This document shows, in pieces, positions 43,441-57,893 of a stretch of DNA of 64,000 nt. This DNA comes from Opisthocomus hoazin (lineage: Eukaryota > Chordata > Aves > Opisthocomiformes > Opisthocomidae), in NCBI RefSeq assembly GCF_030867145.1, contig NC_134421.1, positions 22,141,979 through 22,205,978 of the forward strand, in the 5' to 3' direction. Positions within the stretch are counted from its first letter, which is position 1. Every line of letters starts with the position of its first letter. The translations under genes and the position numbers were made by a program. The notes beneath the pieces are model-generated. The model was not told the DNA's origin. It saw only the letters and a list, made by a program, of their open reading frames with translations, and did not search any database.

Positions 43441-46400
43441 GTCAGGTGTCTTCTGGCAACTAGCTTCGTCACTGAGTTAATAGTTGCAGGGAAGCTTTAG
43501 AAGCATAACCTGGAGAAATAGCAGCAGATGGTCAAATACTTCACAGCTGCATACTGAGCGTACAGCTCATGGAAGGACCATTCCCAGGAGCCAAAGCATA
43601 TGCTGCAACCCTTAGCTCTCTTGTAGAAGTTTCCAAAGCGGAAACAAAGACAGACAGAAAGAGGAAATAATTTCAACTTTTGCAATGTATTTATTATATA
43701 GCTTTTGGGAGCCATATCACTATTTTTAATTTAGTGGTGCTGCAAACCACTAATGAAACTGGAACTTCAGAGTGCCTGGTATGAATGCAAAGGCCACTGC
43801 ATTCCACTACTGATTTAACCAACACATCTTGCAGGATGTGATGATGATGATGATCTATGAAATAGAGTTAATAGTGGAGAAGCAGTTGACAGCAGTGACA
43901 GTAAAGAAGCACACAGGATATAACCCAAAATGAAGTGTGCAGTCTTTTGCTGAGCTGCTCTTAGCTAGCTTTGACAGGTCTCGGAAAGTCTGTTCCTTTC
44001 TTGTATTTCTTTTTAGCTGAACAAAACAGTGTATTTCATTTATATTGAACAACGGCAGAAATCAGCACATATTCTAGCTATAGTCCATTCTTCTCTGAAG
44101 GAAGCTTGTCACTTCACATGTGTATACAGAACAATTACTGGAGTAGTAGAGAAGCCAGAGATTAAATATGACAGGCAATTAACAGTAGCATTTTCAAACG
44201 CATTAATTGTTGGCCTGCTGTGCTTTCCCTCCATGTCAGCGACAAGCTTTCTTGATTGCAGTCAGGACAGATTAGCTTTAGGCTGGGTGTTATTGCAAAT
44301 GCTTCTCTGAGTGACTGGGAAGGCTGCTCTGGCCTGTGGAATTCCCGGTGCTGGTTCTTTTCTGCACTAAAATTTTCCTAAATATTTCCCACTGTGGCAT
44401 TATCCCTAAATGCAACTTTAGAAGCAAATGTATGCAGTTGCACAGATGGGCATTCGCCTAACTGAAATCTAAGTATAACCAGTGTCACATGCGGTCAGAG
44501 CCAGCATGGGTATTCTACACGTGTGCTTCTGCTCCTTGCTACCACAGCACCACAACAAGAAATCCCTAAATGCTACCACTGGGACATTCTGCAGCGTTCC
44601 GTCCTGCACAGGCTGTGAGCACATAAGCAGTGCAACTGGAGGCACAAAACCAGTCTTAATGAAGGAGAGGTTGATAAGGAGTCTGAGAGAAAACCAAGGC
44701 TAGCTGACATAGCTATTTCCATATACATTACTATAATTATATGTGGTGCTAAAGATGCGATTAATTTCATCCTTAAGTGTCTAATTAATAGGCACTTAGG
44801 ATGTAGGCTCTCCAAGAACAGATGCTCCTGGTATTTTCCGTCTTGCCAGCTGATCACCCAACCTCAAAAATTGCCAAATACTCAACACATGGGTGCACGT
44901 GCATGTTCTGTTCACTTTCTTTATTTCAGTACCTTGGGTCCACTGTAATGGACCTTTGAACTCTCTCCTCCTGCATACCACGCCATGGAACAGATAATAT
45001 TGAGAATACAGCTGTAGGTCAAGGAAGATCCTGCACTGCTAAAAAGGGCTTAGCATCAGCAAAACATTGAAAATCTTGCTTTTCACCGGGAGAATAAAAG
45101 AAGCACTACCATTTCTCTGTCTGTTCATGGAGTGATTTCTTGGGAGATGGCATTTGCTTGTTTGAAATCAGCTGTTTCTCCAGTGGGAGTAAGCAAACAG
45201 GTCCCACCCTGCATTCCTTTTTTCCTCTGCATCTACCTGGAAGAAGAGTTAAGCATGGAGACAGCACAGAAAACTGACTGACTTAAGTTGAAGGCCGCAT
45301 TTCTGGGAAAAAAGTGCCCTCAGAGTCCTCTTCCAAACCTCTCCTCAAAAGTTGCTTCACTCAGGAAGACCACAGGTTTCTTAGCGTATGTCAGCAGAAA
45401 CAACCATCCATGAGACTTATGTACTTTATCTCTCAGTGTATTTTTTGTGTCTTGTCCATTTGTTTATACCATGGGTATCCCACTCTAGGTTTCTTCTTCA
45501 CTATCTTATAAAAGCATGGACTATTCTGCAAAATAACCCTAGGGAAGCGTAGTGCAGTAAAACTGATTACATGTTGGGATCGGTGGAACAATAAATACAA
45601 CAGAAGTCTGAACGACTGGCTTTTTAGGCCTGGTCTGGCTCCATCTCAGCCAGACCCACTACACTAGACCAGGTTACCTGATACAGTGCGAGTCTTTCCA
45701 ATATGAAGCAGCACAGTAGAAGGATGAGAAGAACAGGTTTTAATGAGAGAAAGGAGAAATACAGCAATACAGCTGATACAAAAAAGTACACAATATAACA
45801 CAAGTGTCTAATAAATTAGGAGAGAACTCGAGAAAGAAGAAGAAGTTTCAGATGGTTGAAGAAAGAGGCTTGCTCAAAAAGATACAATCTTAAGTCTTCA
45901 TAGGTATATATACATTCTTGGCAGTATAGGAAACGTACAGTTCTTACATAGAAAATATTGACTGTCTGAAGTGGTAGTATCAATTCCTGAAGAATGTTTG
46001 CATATGGTACACTATGAAGAATACACACAGGCAATTTAGCATTCAAAAAATCTCCAAGTAAAGGAAAACATTATAGACCCCTCTTGGTAGACAGGCTTCT
46101 CCTTCTAACATCAGCAATTGGATCTGTTCAGTATTCCAAATGAAAACAAACAAACAAACCTGGAAATAGCAAAGAATAAGCAAGACCTTTCTACTGCACA
46201 ACAAATTACGCACTGATTAAGCAGCAAGATTCAATACACAAGAATAAACACTCCTGCCTCACCCAGCTTCCTCTTGCCTTTCAAGATCAAATTATTTCCC
46301 TTCCTCCCCAGCCATCGCTAAGCTTTCCTTCCTGGGGATATGAATTAAGTGAGCCATATGCAAGTGAGAAGAGCGGTCGAGAGCCGTTAGCCTTGAAACC

Positions 46401-49400
46401 AATACAGGGAAAGTTTACAGGAAGAGGCGAGCATCAGCCACAGCTCCTAACATCAGCCTCTGTTCTGATGATAAAGCCTAAGCATTATGAGGGAGCCACA
46501 AAGCTTCAGGTAAGAGGAGCCGGGCTGTACTGTTGCCACTATTTTGGCACTTTCGAAGCGTACAGAGAAAGCCTGTTTCTTAGGAGCCATACAGCTAGAC
46601 AAGTAGAAGACATCTCCTGCAGAGCACCTAAGCCCAGTTCCTAGGTTAAAGATGTACCTGCTACCAGTCTCCTTGACTTACACATTATTCTCTTCCTAAA
46701 GCCCCACGTACCTGGCCATTTATGTGATGTAAAAGGGATTTTGCTAATAGTTGCCACACAGTTGCACATCATACAGGTCTCTGAAAGATGATGGGAAGGT
46801 ACAACTAGAAGCATACGTCAGAGAAACTTCCATTCTTCAGTCATCACTTATTTAGACGAGAGTAACCAGTGTTCATTACTAAAGTGCTTGTAAAGGAGCC
46901 AGCAAAATACACTGCAGAAACTAACTATTGCCAGGATTGCTTAAAATTAATTTCATCTTCAGGATGAAAGAGGAATTCTAAACAAACTCCTGTATAAAAG
47001 ATGAAACAAAGTGCTGATACAGCATTTATGCATCCCTTGTTACAGCATTCCCTACTCTGTTCAATCATTACTAACTGAAGGATGGATAAGCCACATCCAT
47101 GCCACCAGGCAGCTGTCAGGGATACACGATAAGGAGAAAAAGCGATACATGCAGCAGTGAGGCAGAATTTTACTACAGATGCTGAAGAAAAAGACTTTGA
47201 AAGTGACTAGCATTACAATTGAGAAAACTACTTCTGAAACTGGGAAACACAGCCAAAAATTTTTAAAAATGGCTTAAAAATAATCCTGGTGATGCACATC
47301 ATCAAATATGTAAAAAAGACTTCAGGTCCTGATTCTTATCCATGGGACAAAGGAAGGAGGTAAAGTGGGAAAGTAAGAAAAAAAGAAACAAAAAGGTTTG
47401 GGAAAATATCACAGGCAAGAAACCCCATCACAAAGAAAGGGCAGAACCCAGGAATGCCTTCCTGCTGCTGCGTACATCCAACCCAAGTTCTTGGAGCCTT
47501 ACTGCAGCCAGCCACCAGGCTTCATACCTGCTTTAAAGACCCGCTGATCTAAACCTGCGTGAGGCCGATCTAATCAACTGCGTTTAAAGCAGCATCAGCA
47601 AGTGGCAGGGTAGGTGCCAAAGAGGCTCCCAGTGGAGCCCAACCACATGGGTTTTCAGGGCAGTCGAAGGAAAGAGACTGGCGTCATACAGAGCTGAAAG
47701 GAAGAGATGTGGAGATCGATTTACACACAGCGTGATACTCCAGCACAGCAGGACTGAGTCTGTGGAAACAAAATGTAGATATAATAGAGGGGGTTTTTTA
47801 AGAGCTGTTGAAGACTGACAGTCTGGTGAATGTTTCCTGTCTCCACTTCACACTGAAGAGAAATCATAGATCCTTCCCAGTGCCTGCAGACTTCAGAGTG
47901 TATCACATGTGATTTCCCTCTGTAGCCCTGCCAGAAACTTCTTACTGCGGTTTGTTCTTTTAAACATTTCCTTTTATATTTTAGCTCTCACTTATTAACC
48001 AATTAAGCAGCACCTTATCAAGATCCTTTTCTTTCCCTTCCCCGAGGTTTCCTTGGCAATCTGTGCTGCCCTTAGGCCCTGTTTTGGGGAATGCTAAGAC
48101 TTAGCAGGCAGGAAATGTTGAGGAACTTGTATTTGTTCACATGTTTAAGACGGGGCAGATGGCCATACAGGCGCTCACAGCAGCTCAGCTGCAAAGCCTT
48201 GATAAGGGAAAACAAGGTTAAATAGTTGTGCTAATTAAGGGTATAAAATCAGTGTGTGTTTTAAATACCTCCACACAGCCTGCTTGGTAGAACAGAATTC
48301 AGTACTTTCGCCATTACACAGCAAGAATTAACTTTTTGTTTACCTTCTGAGTAAGTAACTGGAAAGTTTGATAGGAGAAAAATACCACCTCTTTGCTAGA
48401 CAAGCCTTTCAATGTGATACCTGGCAATACACACGGACAACATGAAGAGGGTGTGTGTATACAGGTGTATATAAAAAGCTCACACGAACCCCTCAAATTA
48501 AGTTAAGAAACAATCCATCAATGCTGCTCAATAAAAATTCAAAAAGGTTCAATTCAGGGGAGATGTAGCAGTAATTGTGTTCTGAAAACACACGCTTTTT
48601 GACAGTGGGAAAGGTTTAAGCAGAACTGCTAGATCCCAGAGCTTCCAGAGCTCAAGGCTAGGCAGCTGTGGAGCCAAAGCGTGTTGGCACAGCAGCTGAA
48701 GAGCACGTTTTCAGCCCCTACTGCAGGAAGAAGCAAGGCTGTTTAGGGGAATGTAGGCTCAGCCATAACTGTGCCACTATCCTCTTGGGAAGAACAAGTA
48801 AAGCTCACAGGTAATGAGGAACACATGTCCGAGGATCAGTCTTGATGAGGAGACATTACCATCTTATGATCATTAAGGAGGGAGATTTATAGAAGTGAAC
48901 GTTCCTAAGTCCAGGAAGGAACACGAGGGCCAGGTTGAAATGTATGTCAAAGCTCCCTGGAAGGAAAGTCAGGACAGACAAGTTACCAGCCCTCCGAGTC
49001 CTTCTGTTTACAAGTTTATGACTGGGAACACGCAACAATGGCTTGGTGTGGATTCCCTCTAACCTGCCACTTCATAAATTTTAGACAACGGGTTCAGAAG
49101 TGAAGGGAAAAAGTGGCCAAGTTTCTAAAGAGTTGGCAGCAGAAAGCTGAAGAGCTGAAGACTGCTAAGAGGGAAGAGAGAGATCGGCGGAGGAAACAAT
49201 GGACCTAGCAAAACCTGGAGCTCTGAAAGACACCTGCAGAGTCATCGAGCCAGCTCAGCACCCCCATAGTCCATGACCTTGGTATCACCCATTCCAGAAG
49301 TGGCCAAACCAGAAGAGTTTCTCCAGCCCCTGTGTGCCCAGGCCTCATCTTTTGCAGTGTGGCCACTACAGTTTAAGCTTCTGTTGGAGATACATTACCT

Positions 49401-51290
49401 GGTGCATTATAGGATAGTAACCTAGGTGAGAAACAAACAAAGAAACCCCTCCACAACTGGTTTGTGTGACCTATGAAGAGGAAAGCTGAGAAGGAAAAAG
49501 TTTATGAGTGGATTGCATATGGCATGGATGCTGCAATAGAGCAAGATGGAGACAATAAACCCCAAATCCTTCTGAGGCATCCCGCTCCTATACAGGTTTC
49601 ACTCAGCACTGTTCTGTGACCTCTGCAAGCTCTGCAGACCCTGAGCACACAGGTGCATGCAGACTGTCTATGAACAGTCCCGTTCAGACATTAAAAACTT
49701 TGAGTACAATGTTATACTGAGCAGTGCAGGAACAGACAGCGTGAACTCGTTTAAATTTGACCGGCTATGGCTTTGGATGAAAGATCTGGAGGACAATTCA
49801 TAGAATTCTGGCTTTTATCCCATAATACATTTAAAGCCTTTTATTATGATGATTAGTATGAATTTTATTATTTTAGAAACACAGATATTATAAACAGCCC
49901 TCATTCATGGTGCTTCTATTGAGATCAAATGCATGATTGTCTGTTAGTAATGACTACTGAAGATATTAAGCACTGACTTTTCTCTTTTTGTTTATTTAGG
50001 AATAGACCTCTTTTTAATAGCACAAAGTAACGGAAAGCATCGGTCACTCTCTATTTGGAAATTTGAGATTATTTTCAGTTCTCATCCATGCAGCTGGTGA
50101 AGGTCAGGAAGCAGTCTGTAAATACTGATTTGAGCACAAATTACGTCAACCAATGACACTTATTTTGGGACCTTGCACTAGCATTGCATTTATTTCTATA
50201 ACACAACTGATGTTTTTCAGTAAGCCAGAATTACTTATAAAAAGCGCATATACACCAAAAGGGTGGTATACATTTGAGCTGCCATATGTTATTATTTCTG
50301 TTTCGACTGTAGTACTCCCCATTACGGTGTCCGCCTTCTGATTCAGTTCTCAAGCCAACTGGGAAAGTCAGTATACATTTCCAGATCTAAACATTCCAAT
50401 GCTGAAGATACAGAAGAATCAAGCTGTGTTACAAACACACCCCAAAAGAATTTGTGTATTATCCTAAAATCTGAAACTCTTAAGAGTGGCGGTAAAGGGA
50501 GAGGACCATGGGTGTCTCAGAGACCAGAAAGGTGAAAAGAGAAAGCAGAAAAAGTCATGCATGATAATTTCAGTTTTACTGGCAGCATAATAAACAGCTC
50601 TTAGAGGGTCAATTGAGTAACACAGAACAGGTCTTGGGCAGCCTAGGCCCGAAGAACAAAAACAATGGAGTGAGGAAAAACAAAAACAAAATGAGTGAGG
50701 AAAAAAAAACAAAATGAGTGAGGAAAATAATGAGTGGCATCATCCTCAATCAACAGAAAATATGGAGAGATGAAGGAAGCAACATACGGAGGTGAGTTTA
50801 TCCCACTTCAGTACAGACACTAATGATGTAACTCACAGCATGTAAGCATTAATTCAAACTGACTTTAATTTGAGCTATGGCATTCCTCCTCGTCACCGTG
50901 GCATCCCTTCCCTCCTGCTCCCCTGAGAGGCTACGAGTGCTCTTTCAACCACACAATGGATTAGTTGAGGGAGCCAGCTGGAAGTTAAAGCAGTGGTGCA
51001 TTTTCAGCCAGATCCATGTCCCAAATCACTGAGTGGTTACAAAAGCCAGCCTAAAGGAGGGACTGAGATTTGCATGGCCGTGGCAGGGCCATGGCAGCCT
51101 GGACCTGAACTGGTTTAAGCTGCTATGGAACTGCTTCCCCTAAAGCAGACTGTCCATGAGGCCTTTAAGATTAAAAGCTGAGGAGGTATAAAGGTCAAAA
51201 ATATGCTGATCATGTGAAAGTATTCAAGTTTTGGTCCTATTCAACCTTTTAAAATAAGCCACTTTGTAACAGAGAAACAAACTCTTTTTC
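43441..51290. other. Intergenic sequence, nothing recognised
   Basis: About 7.9 kb between the converging genes. It contains a GAT microsatellite (about 43838-43852), CAAA-type short repeats and open frames under 100 codons without splice or homology support. A T-rich/A-rich block at 45540-46080 may be a decayed repeat that I cannot name. Confidence 0.5.
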
Positions 51291-51295
51291 CTCGT

Positions 51296-51672
51296 TGTCC
51301 TGGGTTCAGCTGGGATAGTGTTAATTTTCACCAGAAGCTGGTTGGGCTGACCCAAACAGCCAATCGAATGGGATATTCTATACCATGGAATATCATGCTC
51401 AGTATTTAAGTGGGGAGCTGGCTGAAGGAGAGGCTTTTGCTAGTCAGGAGCAAGCTGAGCATCAGGTGGTGAGAACACTGCACAATGTATATGCTTTTTA
51501 CCAGTATTATTGATTGCTGTTTTCTTCTCCCCTTTGCCATTCTGTAACTGTTCTCATCCCAACCCATGAGTTTTTGCCTTTTTCCTTCTGATTCTCCTCC
51601 CCATTCCACCGGGGAGGGAGTGAGAGAGTAACTGCATGGTTCTTTGTTGCAAATTGAGGCAAAACCACAACA
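51296..51672 (+). mobile_element. Solo LTR related to the two proviruses
   Basis: 377 bp from TGTCCTGGG to CCACAACA, with a perfect 5-bp target duplication CTCGT (51291-51295 and 51673-51677). It aligns by eye along the whole proviral LTR, sharing GTTAATTTTCACC, GGGCTGACCC, TATACCATG and CATTCTCCTCC-like blocks, but is well diverged. It keeps CCAAT (51360-51364) and TATTTAAG (51403-51410), where the young LTRs have neither. A solo LTR arises by recombination between the two LTRs of a provirus. Confidence 0.88.
51403..51410 (+). promoter_or_regulatory. TATA-like box of the solo LTR
   Basis: TATTTAAG lies about 39 nt after a CCAAT box (51360-51364), normal spacing for an RNA polymerase II LTR promoter. 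The homologous place in the young proviral LTRs reads GGTTCCGG. Confidence 0.5.
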
Positions 51673-52499
51673 CTCGTCTACTAAATTGCAGTCACTTCTT
51701 CAGAATCCTATGTTCAATTCAGAAAGTGTAATGTGGCCTAATAGAGCATTCAAGCTGTTGAGTCAAGTTTTATTCTGACAAACCTGCCAGTAACTTAAGA
51801 GATTACAGTGGGAAAGGTGAGGCAGAATACTCAGAACAGTTAAATACTGGTCTGTAGCTCAAACTATATTGCCGTATCTGCCTACAAAACAAGAGTTCAC
51901 GGTAGATAGATTTTACCCCTACCTATGACCATGTCTTAACACAGTTACAGTATCATTACCACTTACGTGATTACTGCACAAATTTCCAAGTCATAAAAAT
52001 CAAAATGTATTTTTTGGCATTTAAAATTCCAGGTGGAAAAATAAAAACATATACATGAGGGAATCATATCGTGAGAATAGGAATAAAGCACACTTCCAAG
52101 CATTTTAAAAATTAGCATCAGAAGCCTTCAGTTTGATCTCTGATATCCATATATCCGTATTCTTGTGTGATAATATATTTTGTGATACATGCTTATTCAT
52201 CAGAGATCAGAACAGCTCTCAAAAGTCAAGCTGAAATTTAAACAAGTGTTGTTTGGCGTCTTTAGTTTGTGTTAGACCAGGTGGCAGCTGTTGAAAGATC
52301 ATTTTGATTTAACAGCTTTTTGTTTTGTTAGCAAAGAAAAACATTGTCCAGCCAAACCCTGCTACAGTGAATAAATACTTCTCCTCCATTAGACCAAATA
52401 TTTTCATTTGACATCCTAATAGCTAGGGGTAAAAGATCTGAAAAGAGTTTTTTCCTATATGGACTCAAATACATTTGAATGGTTCAGTGTTTTATGGGA

Positions 52500-52800
52500 G
52501 GTGATTATTGCTCCACACTCAGCACTGCTGAGGTGACATCTCCAGTACTGCACCACGCTTTGGTCACTACGCTTCAAAAACTGGACTGGATTTGTAAGGA
52601 AATCTACCAAAAGGTGGAGAACATGACCTCTGTGGAAGGACTGAGAGGAGTCGGCTTGCTCAGTTTAAAAAAAGAAAATTAAAAAACATTACTGACAAAT
52701 CTTCTCATTGGTAAAAGACTGTAATAAAGATGAGCGCATATTGGCATTGGGACTAGTAATAATTGACCAAACAGGAGATTGAACAAATTTATGGAAGAGA
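52500..52800 (+). mobile_element. Old CR1 LINE scrap
   Basis: Remnants of the CR1 3' region: CAGTACTGCACCACGC, GTGGAGAACATGACCTCTG, GACTGAGAGG and GCTTGCTCAGTTTAAAAAAAG. It is heavily decayed, with approximate ends. Confidence 0.55.
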
Positions 52801-55800
52801 ATTCCATTGGGACCTATTAAGCTGACAGCCACTACCACCAGCTCAAGAAGTCCTTGAGCCACAGACTGTTGAGGGGTGGCCTAGGGAAACATCACTACAC
52901 CATCTCCCTTTACTCATACTCTTCCCTCGGCACCTACTATTAGTCCCTGTCACAGACAAGATCCCGGAGTAGCCTGACCCTTTACACTGACCAGGTACCT
53001 TTATTACCCTCTGCCCTCTTTTTCGGATGAGACACTATGAAAACCAGTGAATTCTACTGAGTAGTTAGCCCGGAGAACAAGCCACTTGCAGAACAACATC
53101 AGCCCTTCACCTAAATACTTTTAAGAACAAGGGCAGTTTAGTATGCTTGACCCCTTGTTTCTGTTAAAAAAAAATAAACGGGGGGAATAGACTACAAGAC
53201 TTCAAAGTTCAGCATGGGCTAACAACTCTACACAGTCCTCTATTTAGATGTTTTTTCACTAGCAGAGAAATTTATAAGGCAGTTGCAAATTCTGCACTTT
53301 GGATACACATCAAATTTCTAATACTGTAAACAAAAAGTCAGGTCACAAACATACAGATGTGCTCAGGACAAAGTCTGAAACCTCACTAAAACTGGCTACT
53401 CTACCAGATTCCATCTAGTATTTGGACAACCAAATGCAAGATTCAGTGATGTGTAGTAATCCTCTGTCAGGAGTAAAACCGTCTCCTTACTGCAACTGAT
53501 AGCAGAAACCTTCACCTTTGCGGAACTTGTTTATAGTTGACACAGGCACACTTGACTCCATTCGAAAGATTCTCTATTATCTGTCATTCTCAAAGTATGC
53601 TTCCATTACAGCACTGTGTCATTTCTATCATGAAGACACACTTAAAAAAAGAGACAAGTAAGCTTTTTAATGTAGATCTTTGTCCACGTTTAAGCCTTTA
53701 CCTAGATCTTTAGCTGTAAAGTTAAGTGACATAAAACATGTAGTGTTAGACTGCAATCCAACCTAAGAAGCAAGTATCGCCTCTAGAGTGCCTTCGGGGT
53801 AGCTCAGGAGGAGAAGAAATTGTTTAACCCTATATAATTACTTGCATCTTTACAAAATCAGAGAGCTGCTAATTGGAAATGGAATAGGGAAAATGTATTT
53901 ATAGTTAGCTCTGCTCTTCGCAAAGAATTTTGGCTGCTGATATCCTTTGGCATAACCCATTATTTAGTGTGGATTTCCCAATTAACATGTTTCAAAAAGT
54001 TACAAAGTTGTAAGAAGTAAATGTTGTTTTCACAAAAATCCCTATCTAGGGTAATGAGCCAAAGAACACAGGACAGCACTCAGACCTTGACATGTTCGAT
54101 ATATTAGCACAATTCTTTAGCACCAACGCATGCTTCAGTGTGTTGATATATATTATTTTAAATGCAATGATAAATGATGATTGCCAAGAAATCTGTCAGG
54201 TTCTTGCAGGGATCTACAACATGTGTGCACAGTCCTTTCAAATGACACAATTATGAGGAAATCTGGATTATAACAGACTATTTATGTAGATGGAACCTGG
54301 TTATCAAATCAAGGGAAGCCATGCTTTGTGTGCTGTACACTGTTAGCCATATTTTTCTGCAGGGAGAATATCAAATAAATCAAAATAAATGACCTGATGG
54401 CTGTTAGATATAGATGTGATGAGGGGCAGAGACAGCAAGGGAGCCCAGGTGTTCATATGTGCATCTTCTAAGACTGCATTAAGTAAGACCATGGAAATCA
54501 GTTAAATTGCTTGTAGACAATCTATTTGTTCAAAGCAGGATCAGAACTCGCTCCAGAACGTCATCTTTTGATCATACCTATATCTAATGTCAAGGCTGTA
54601 ATTTTACACTACACCATCTTTGCCAATAATGTAAATGTGAGCAATCCTGAGTCTCACGCCAGCAACACAGTATGTGCCGATACAGCTGTTCAAAGGTAAA
54701 TGCTGTAAACTGCATAACTGCAATAAGAGCGGTGAAAAATAACCCTTAAAAAGGGTGGATTTTTGACCCAAGTGGACTCAGTGAGCTGGTTTATACCATG
54801 GCTACAAAAACCTGTGTTGACCCAGCCGATGGGTGAAAATAAACAATTAATGACGGATGCAGTTTCTTAAGGCCACTTTCATCACCAAGACCAGCATATT
54901 ATAAAACTAGGTCCCAAGTGAGCTGCCAAAGTAGATTCTCCAGGTCTTTTGCTAGGGAATGCAGCAAAAGAATAAAGAACTAGCAACTTTATAAACGTGA
55001 GATCTGAAACCTATTTTACCAGCAATGCAAAATACTCATGCTACTACTGACTTTATCAAAAACTGTGAGGACAGTGGTAATTCATATCCTAAATCTGATC
55101 GTTTTTCCAACTTGGTCTCATAGCCATACACATTGTAAACTAAGATTTGGATCCCTTGGCAAAAGTTCAGGGGTGTCAGCTCTGGGGTACACAACATCAG
55201 ATCATGAGATGCTGGTGGATGAGTTCATAGATAAAATATTAATGGAACATACATTTAGGGAGCCAGAACAATTACGTAGGAACTAAAACTATCTGGGCAC
55301 TTCGTGAACTCCAGGATCTCAAGTCAAGGATGAGGAAGACTTCTTTTTCAGAAGCATGGACAATGCTTCACACACAATTTATCCAAAGCAGTTGTTGTAG
55401 ACTTGATAAAAAAATTGCTTATCACAGAGAAAATAAAACAGTGTTTCATAATCTTAGCCTAACCTTTACAGGTCACAGAAGAATATGCTCTACCACTAAG
55501 AGGAGGCTTAGCTTCTGAATACACTACCAGAAGCATTTTTTTTTTATTTTTTCAAGTTCCGCAAGACATCACCCATTCAGCTTCCAGCCACTTACACAAA
55601 ATTAAGTGCACAGAACACAGTGTTACTGGTTAATGAAGAATGGCAAAACATTCTCTTCCCAAAATCTGTGTGTGAGGGAGAAGGCAGTCATTATATTGTG
55701 AAAGAAGGATAAGTCACATACTCCCTTCTCTACCTCTTTCTGGTTTGTGAACAAATCCACATATTTAACAGTGTTCATACAAAATCATTAACAGAAGAGA

Positions 55801-57318
55801 GGCAGGCTGAAAGAAAACACTTGTCTTCTGACATGTGGTCAGGAGTTCCACCCTAACCTGCTGATCTTCATTAGCTTCCCTACTTCCCATGACATCATCC
55901 TAGGAAATGTATTGCTCTGAACCACATGCATCTAAAAAACCTTTTATTCTATAGAATGAGCAAGAGACAATAAATACCCTACATAACTGATGAGGTGGTT
56001 TGTGACTGGAAATGTATCCAGGTCCAAGTAGAGTATTTCATACAGACGTGAGACCTTTGCTTCATTTTGTGTCAGAGGGCAAAAGGAAGAGGAGGCAGTG
56101 AAACCATTAACCAGCTCCTCTGTGAGGTGAGCATCAGCTTGCTGCTCCTCGTAACACCACCACTGAGAAAAACACAACGCACATAACCTCAGACCAGCTC
56201 CAGTGTCAACTAAGTTACAAGATACACCTTAGAAAACACACAATTCTTTTTCTCTCATGGATTCTTAATCACATAGGTTATAGCTGTGATCTAAGGGAAT
56301 ATGAAAGAACATTAGGGAAAAGCAAATATGCTGTTTAAACAAAATACTGAAGGTTGTTAAGCACTCAGATAACTTTGCTTTAAGAAAATTACTTCAAGAC
56401 ATAAACAAAAATGTACCATCAATCATTATATCAAACCAAACAATTATATTAAGGTTCAATTTACAAAAGGTTAACAAATAATTAACAGCTGTTTCAATAA
56501 ATAGGTATTTACTTCTCATCTATTATCAATCCAACAGATAGCTTCTAGCTGTCTAGCGTGCTTTCTACTGATGTGCTTATAACCTTCCCTAGCATATACT
56601 ACATATTTGTCTAACATGAATTACAACATCTAGAAATCATTTATTAACCCTTCATAAAATTCTAAATAAACCTTAATATGAAGCGTGACTAAATTTATAC
56701 TATTTCAGCCCCATATCCCAGGACACATCAAATACTAGCTCTTTCAAGTTTTTATTTGAAACTCTACATTTTAGTGGGGAGCCACATGGCTAGCCACAGA
56801 ATCACGAATGCCTACAGTGGCTTAGCACACACACTGCAGACGCAAGAAGCGAAAGAGAAGTGGTGGGGGAAGATCACAGGGAACAGTTCAGGTTCTTCCA
56901 AAAGTAACGTCCTGGCTTTTTTGTTGGAACAAACATTGATACCATGACAACAGAATCAGAGAGAAAAGAATGGAGTCTGTTGTAATTCAAGACATTGTTT
57001 TCCTTCTTTTTACAAAAAACCTCTCACAGTACATTTTAATATAAATAAATAAAACAGAAAACAGAAAGGTAAATTCCAAAACCCACCACTAGGATCTTAA
57101 AAAGGCAACAGCCAAGTATTTCTTGGATGCAGCCTAAACTTCTCTTACCTGCAAATTTTCAATATACTTAGAAGTCCTATTTAGTGTATCAGACTTAGGG
57201 ACAAGATGTATTATATTTAGTCTCCTTTTCTTCCATCCAGTATTTTCATCTTCAACCCCCCACTTCAATTTTTTCCATCAAATTGCCTGCTGTTGGTTTA
57301 ACAAAGTTCAGCTCAGAC
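52801..57318. other. Intergenic sequence and VEZT 3' UTR
   Basis: The rightmost part must be the 3' UTR of VEZT (minus strand). Minus-strand poly(A) candidates are ATTAAA near 57033-57038 and AATAAA near 56752 and 55943; which is used cannot be told. No other gene or young repeat was recognised. Confidence 0.5.
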
Positions 57319-57893
57319 TTAGACTTTTCCTTCACTTTCAGAGCCTCTGTCTTCATTCTCAGAGTCCTCCACAAGGTCTTCATGTTCCTGTGTCTTCTCT
57401 TCTTCCTCCTCCTCCTCTTCATCTCCAAAAGTCTCTTCCTGCATTGTAGTAAAAGTGAAGGACCTGGCAGCAACTTGTGCAGCCAGACCAGATGTGAAGT
57501 TTAAATCTCTTGACATGTGGAGCTGGGCCAGCCTATGCTTGATTTTTGAATGTAATACATCCTTAGAGGGAGACTGCGAAACCTCTACTCCATCCATATC
57601 GCCTGGATTGAGTTCTTCAACTTCCCCTTCATGCTGATAACATGTTCTTTCTTCAGCCCCTGTAGAAATACCTTCATCAGTAGTACTGTCTTTGTCTTTC
57701 TCCGTCTCAGGATCTTCATATAAATACTCTGTCCTGCTTTTATCAGCAGCATTCATTTTCGGATTAGAGTCTTTTTCTTCAGATTTATCACAACTTTGGC
57801 TGCAGTCTTGCTTTCCTGTATCTGAATTCATATGTGATTCCAAATTATTTAGTAGTTTCAGTGGTTCTACAGGAGACAAGGGTTTCACTGCAG
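57319..57893 (-). CDS. VEZT: Vezatin, last coding exon
   Basis: This is the C-terminal exon of vezatin, a transmembrane protein of adherens junctions that links to the cadherin-catenin complex and myosin VIIA. The minus-strand acceptor is TTTTTAAG; two bases complete an Ala codon from the exon at 62064. Hallmarks are KPLSPVEPLK, a Ser/Glu-rich acidic stretch, HRLAQLHMSRDLNFTSGLAA, RSFTFTTMQEETFGDE and a run of eight glutamates. The frame ends in TAA at 57321-57319. This matches the vertebrate VEZT tail as I remember it. The exon is 575 nt and cytoplasmic. Confidence 0.9.
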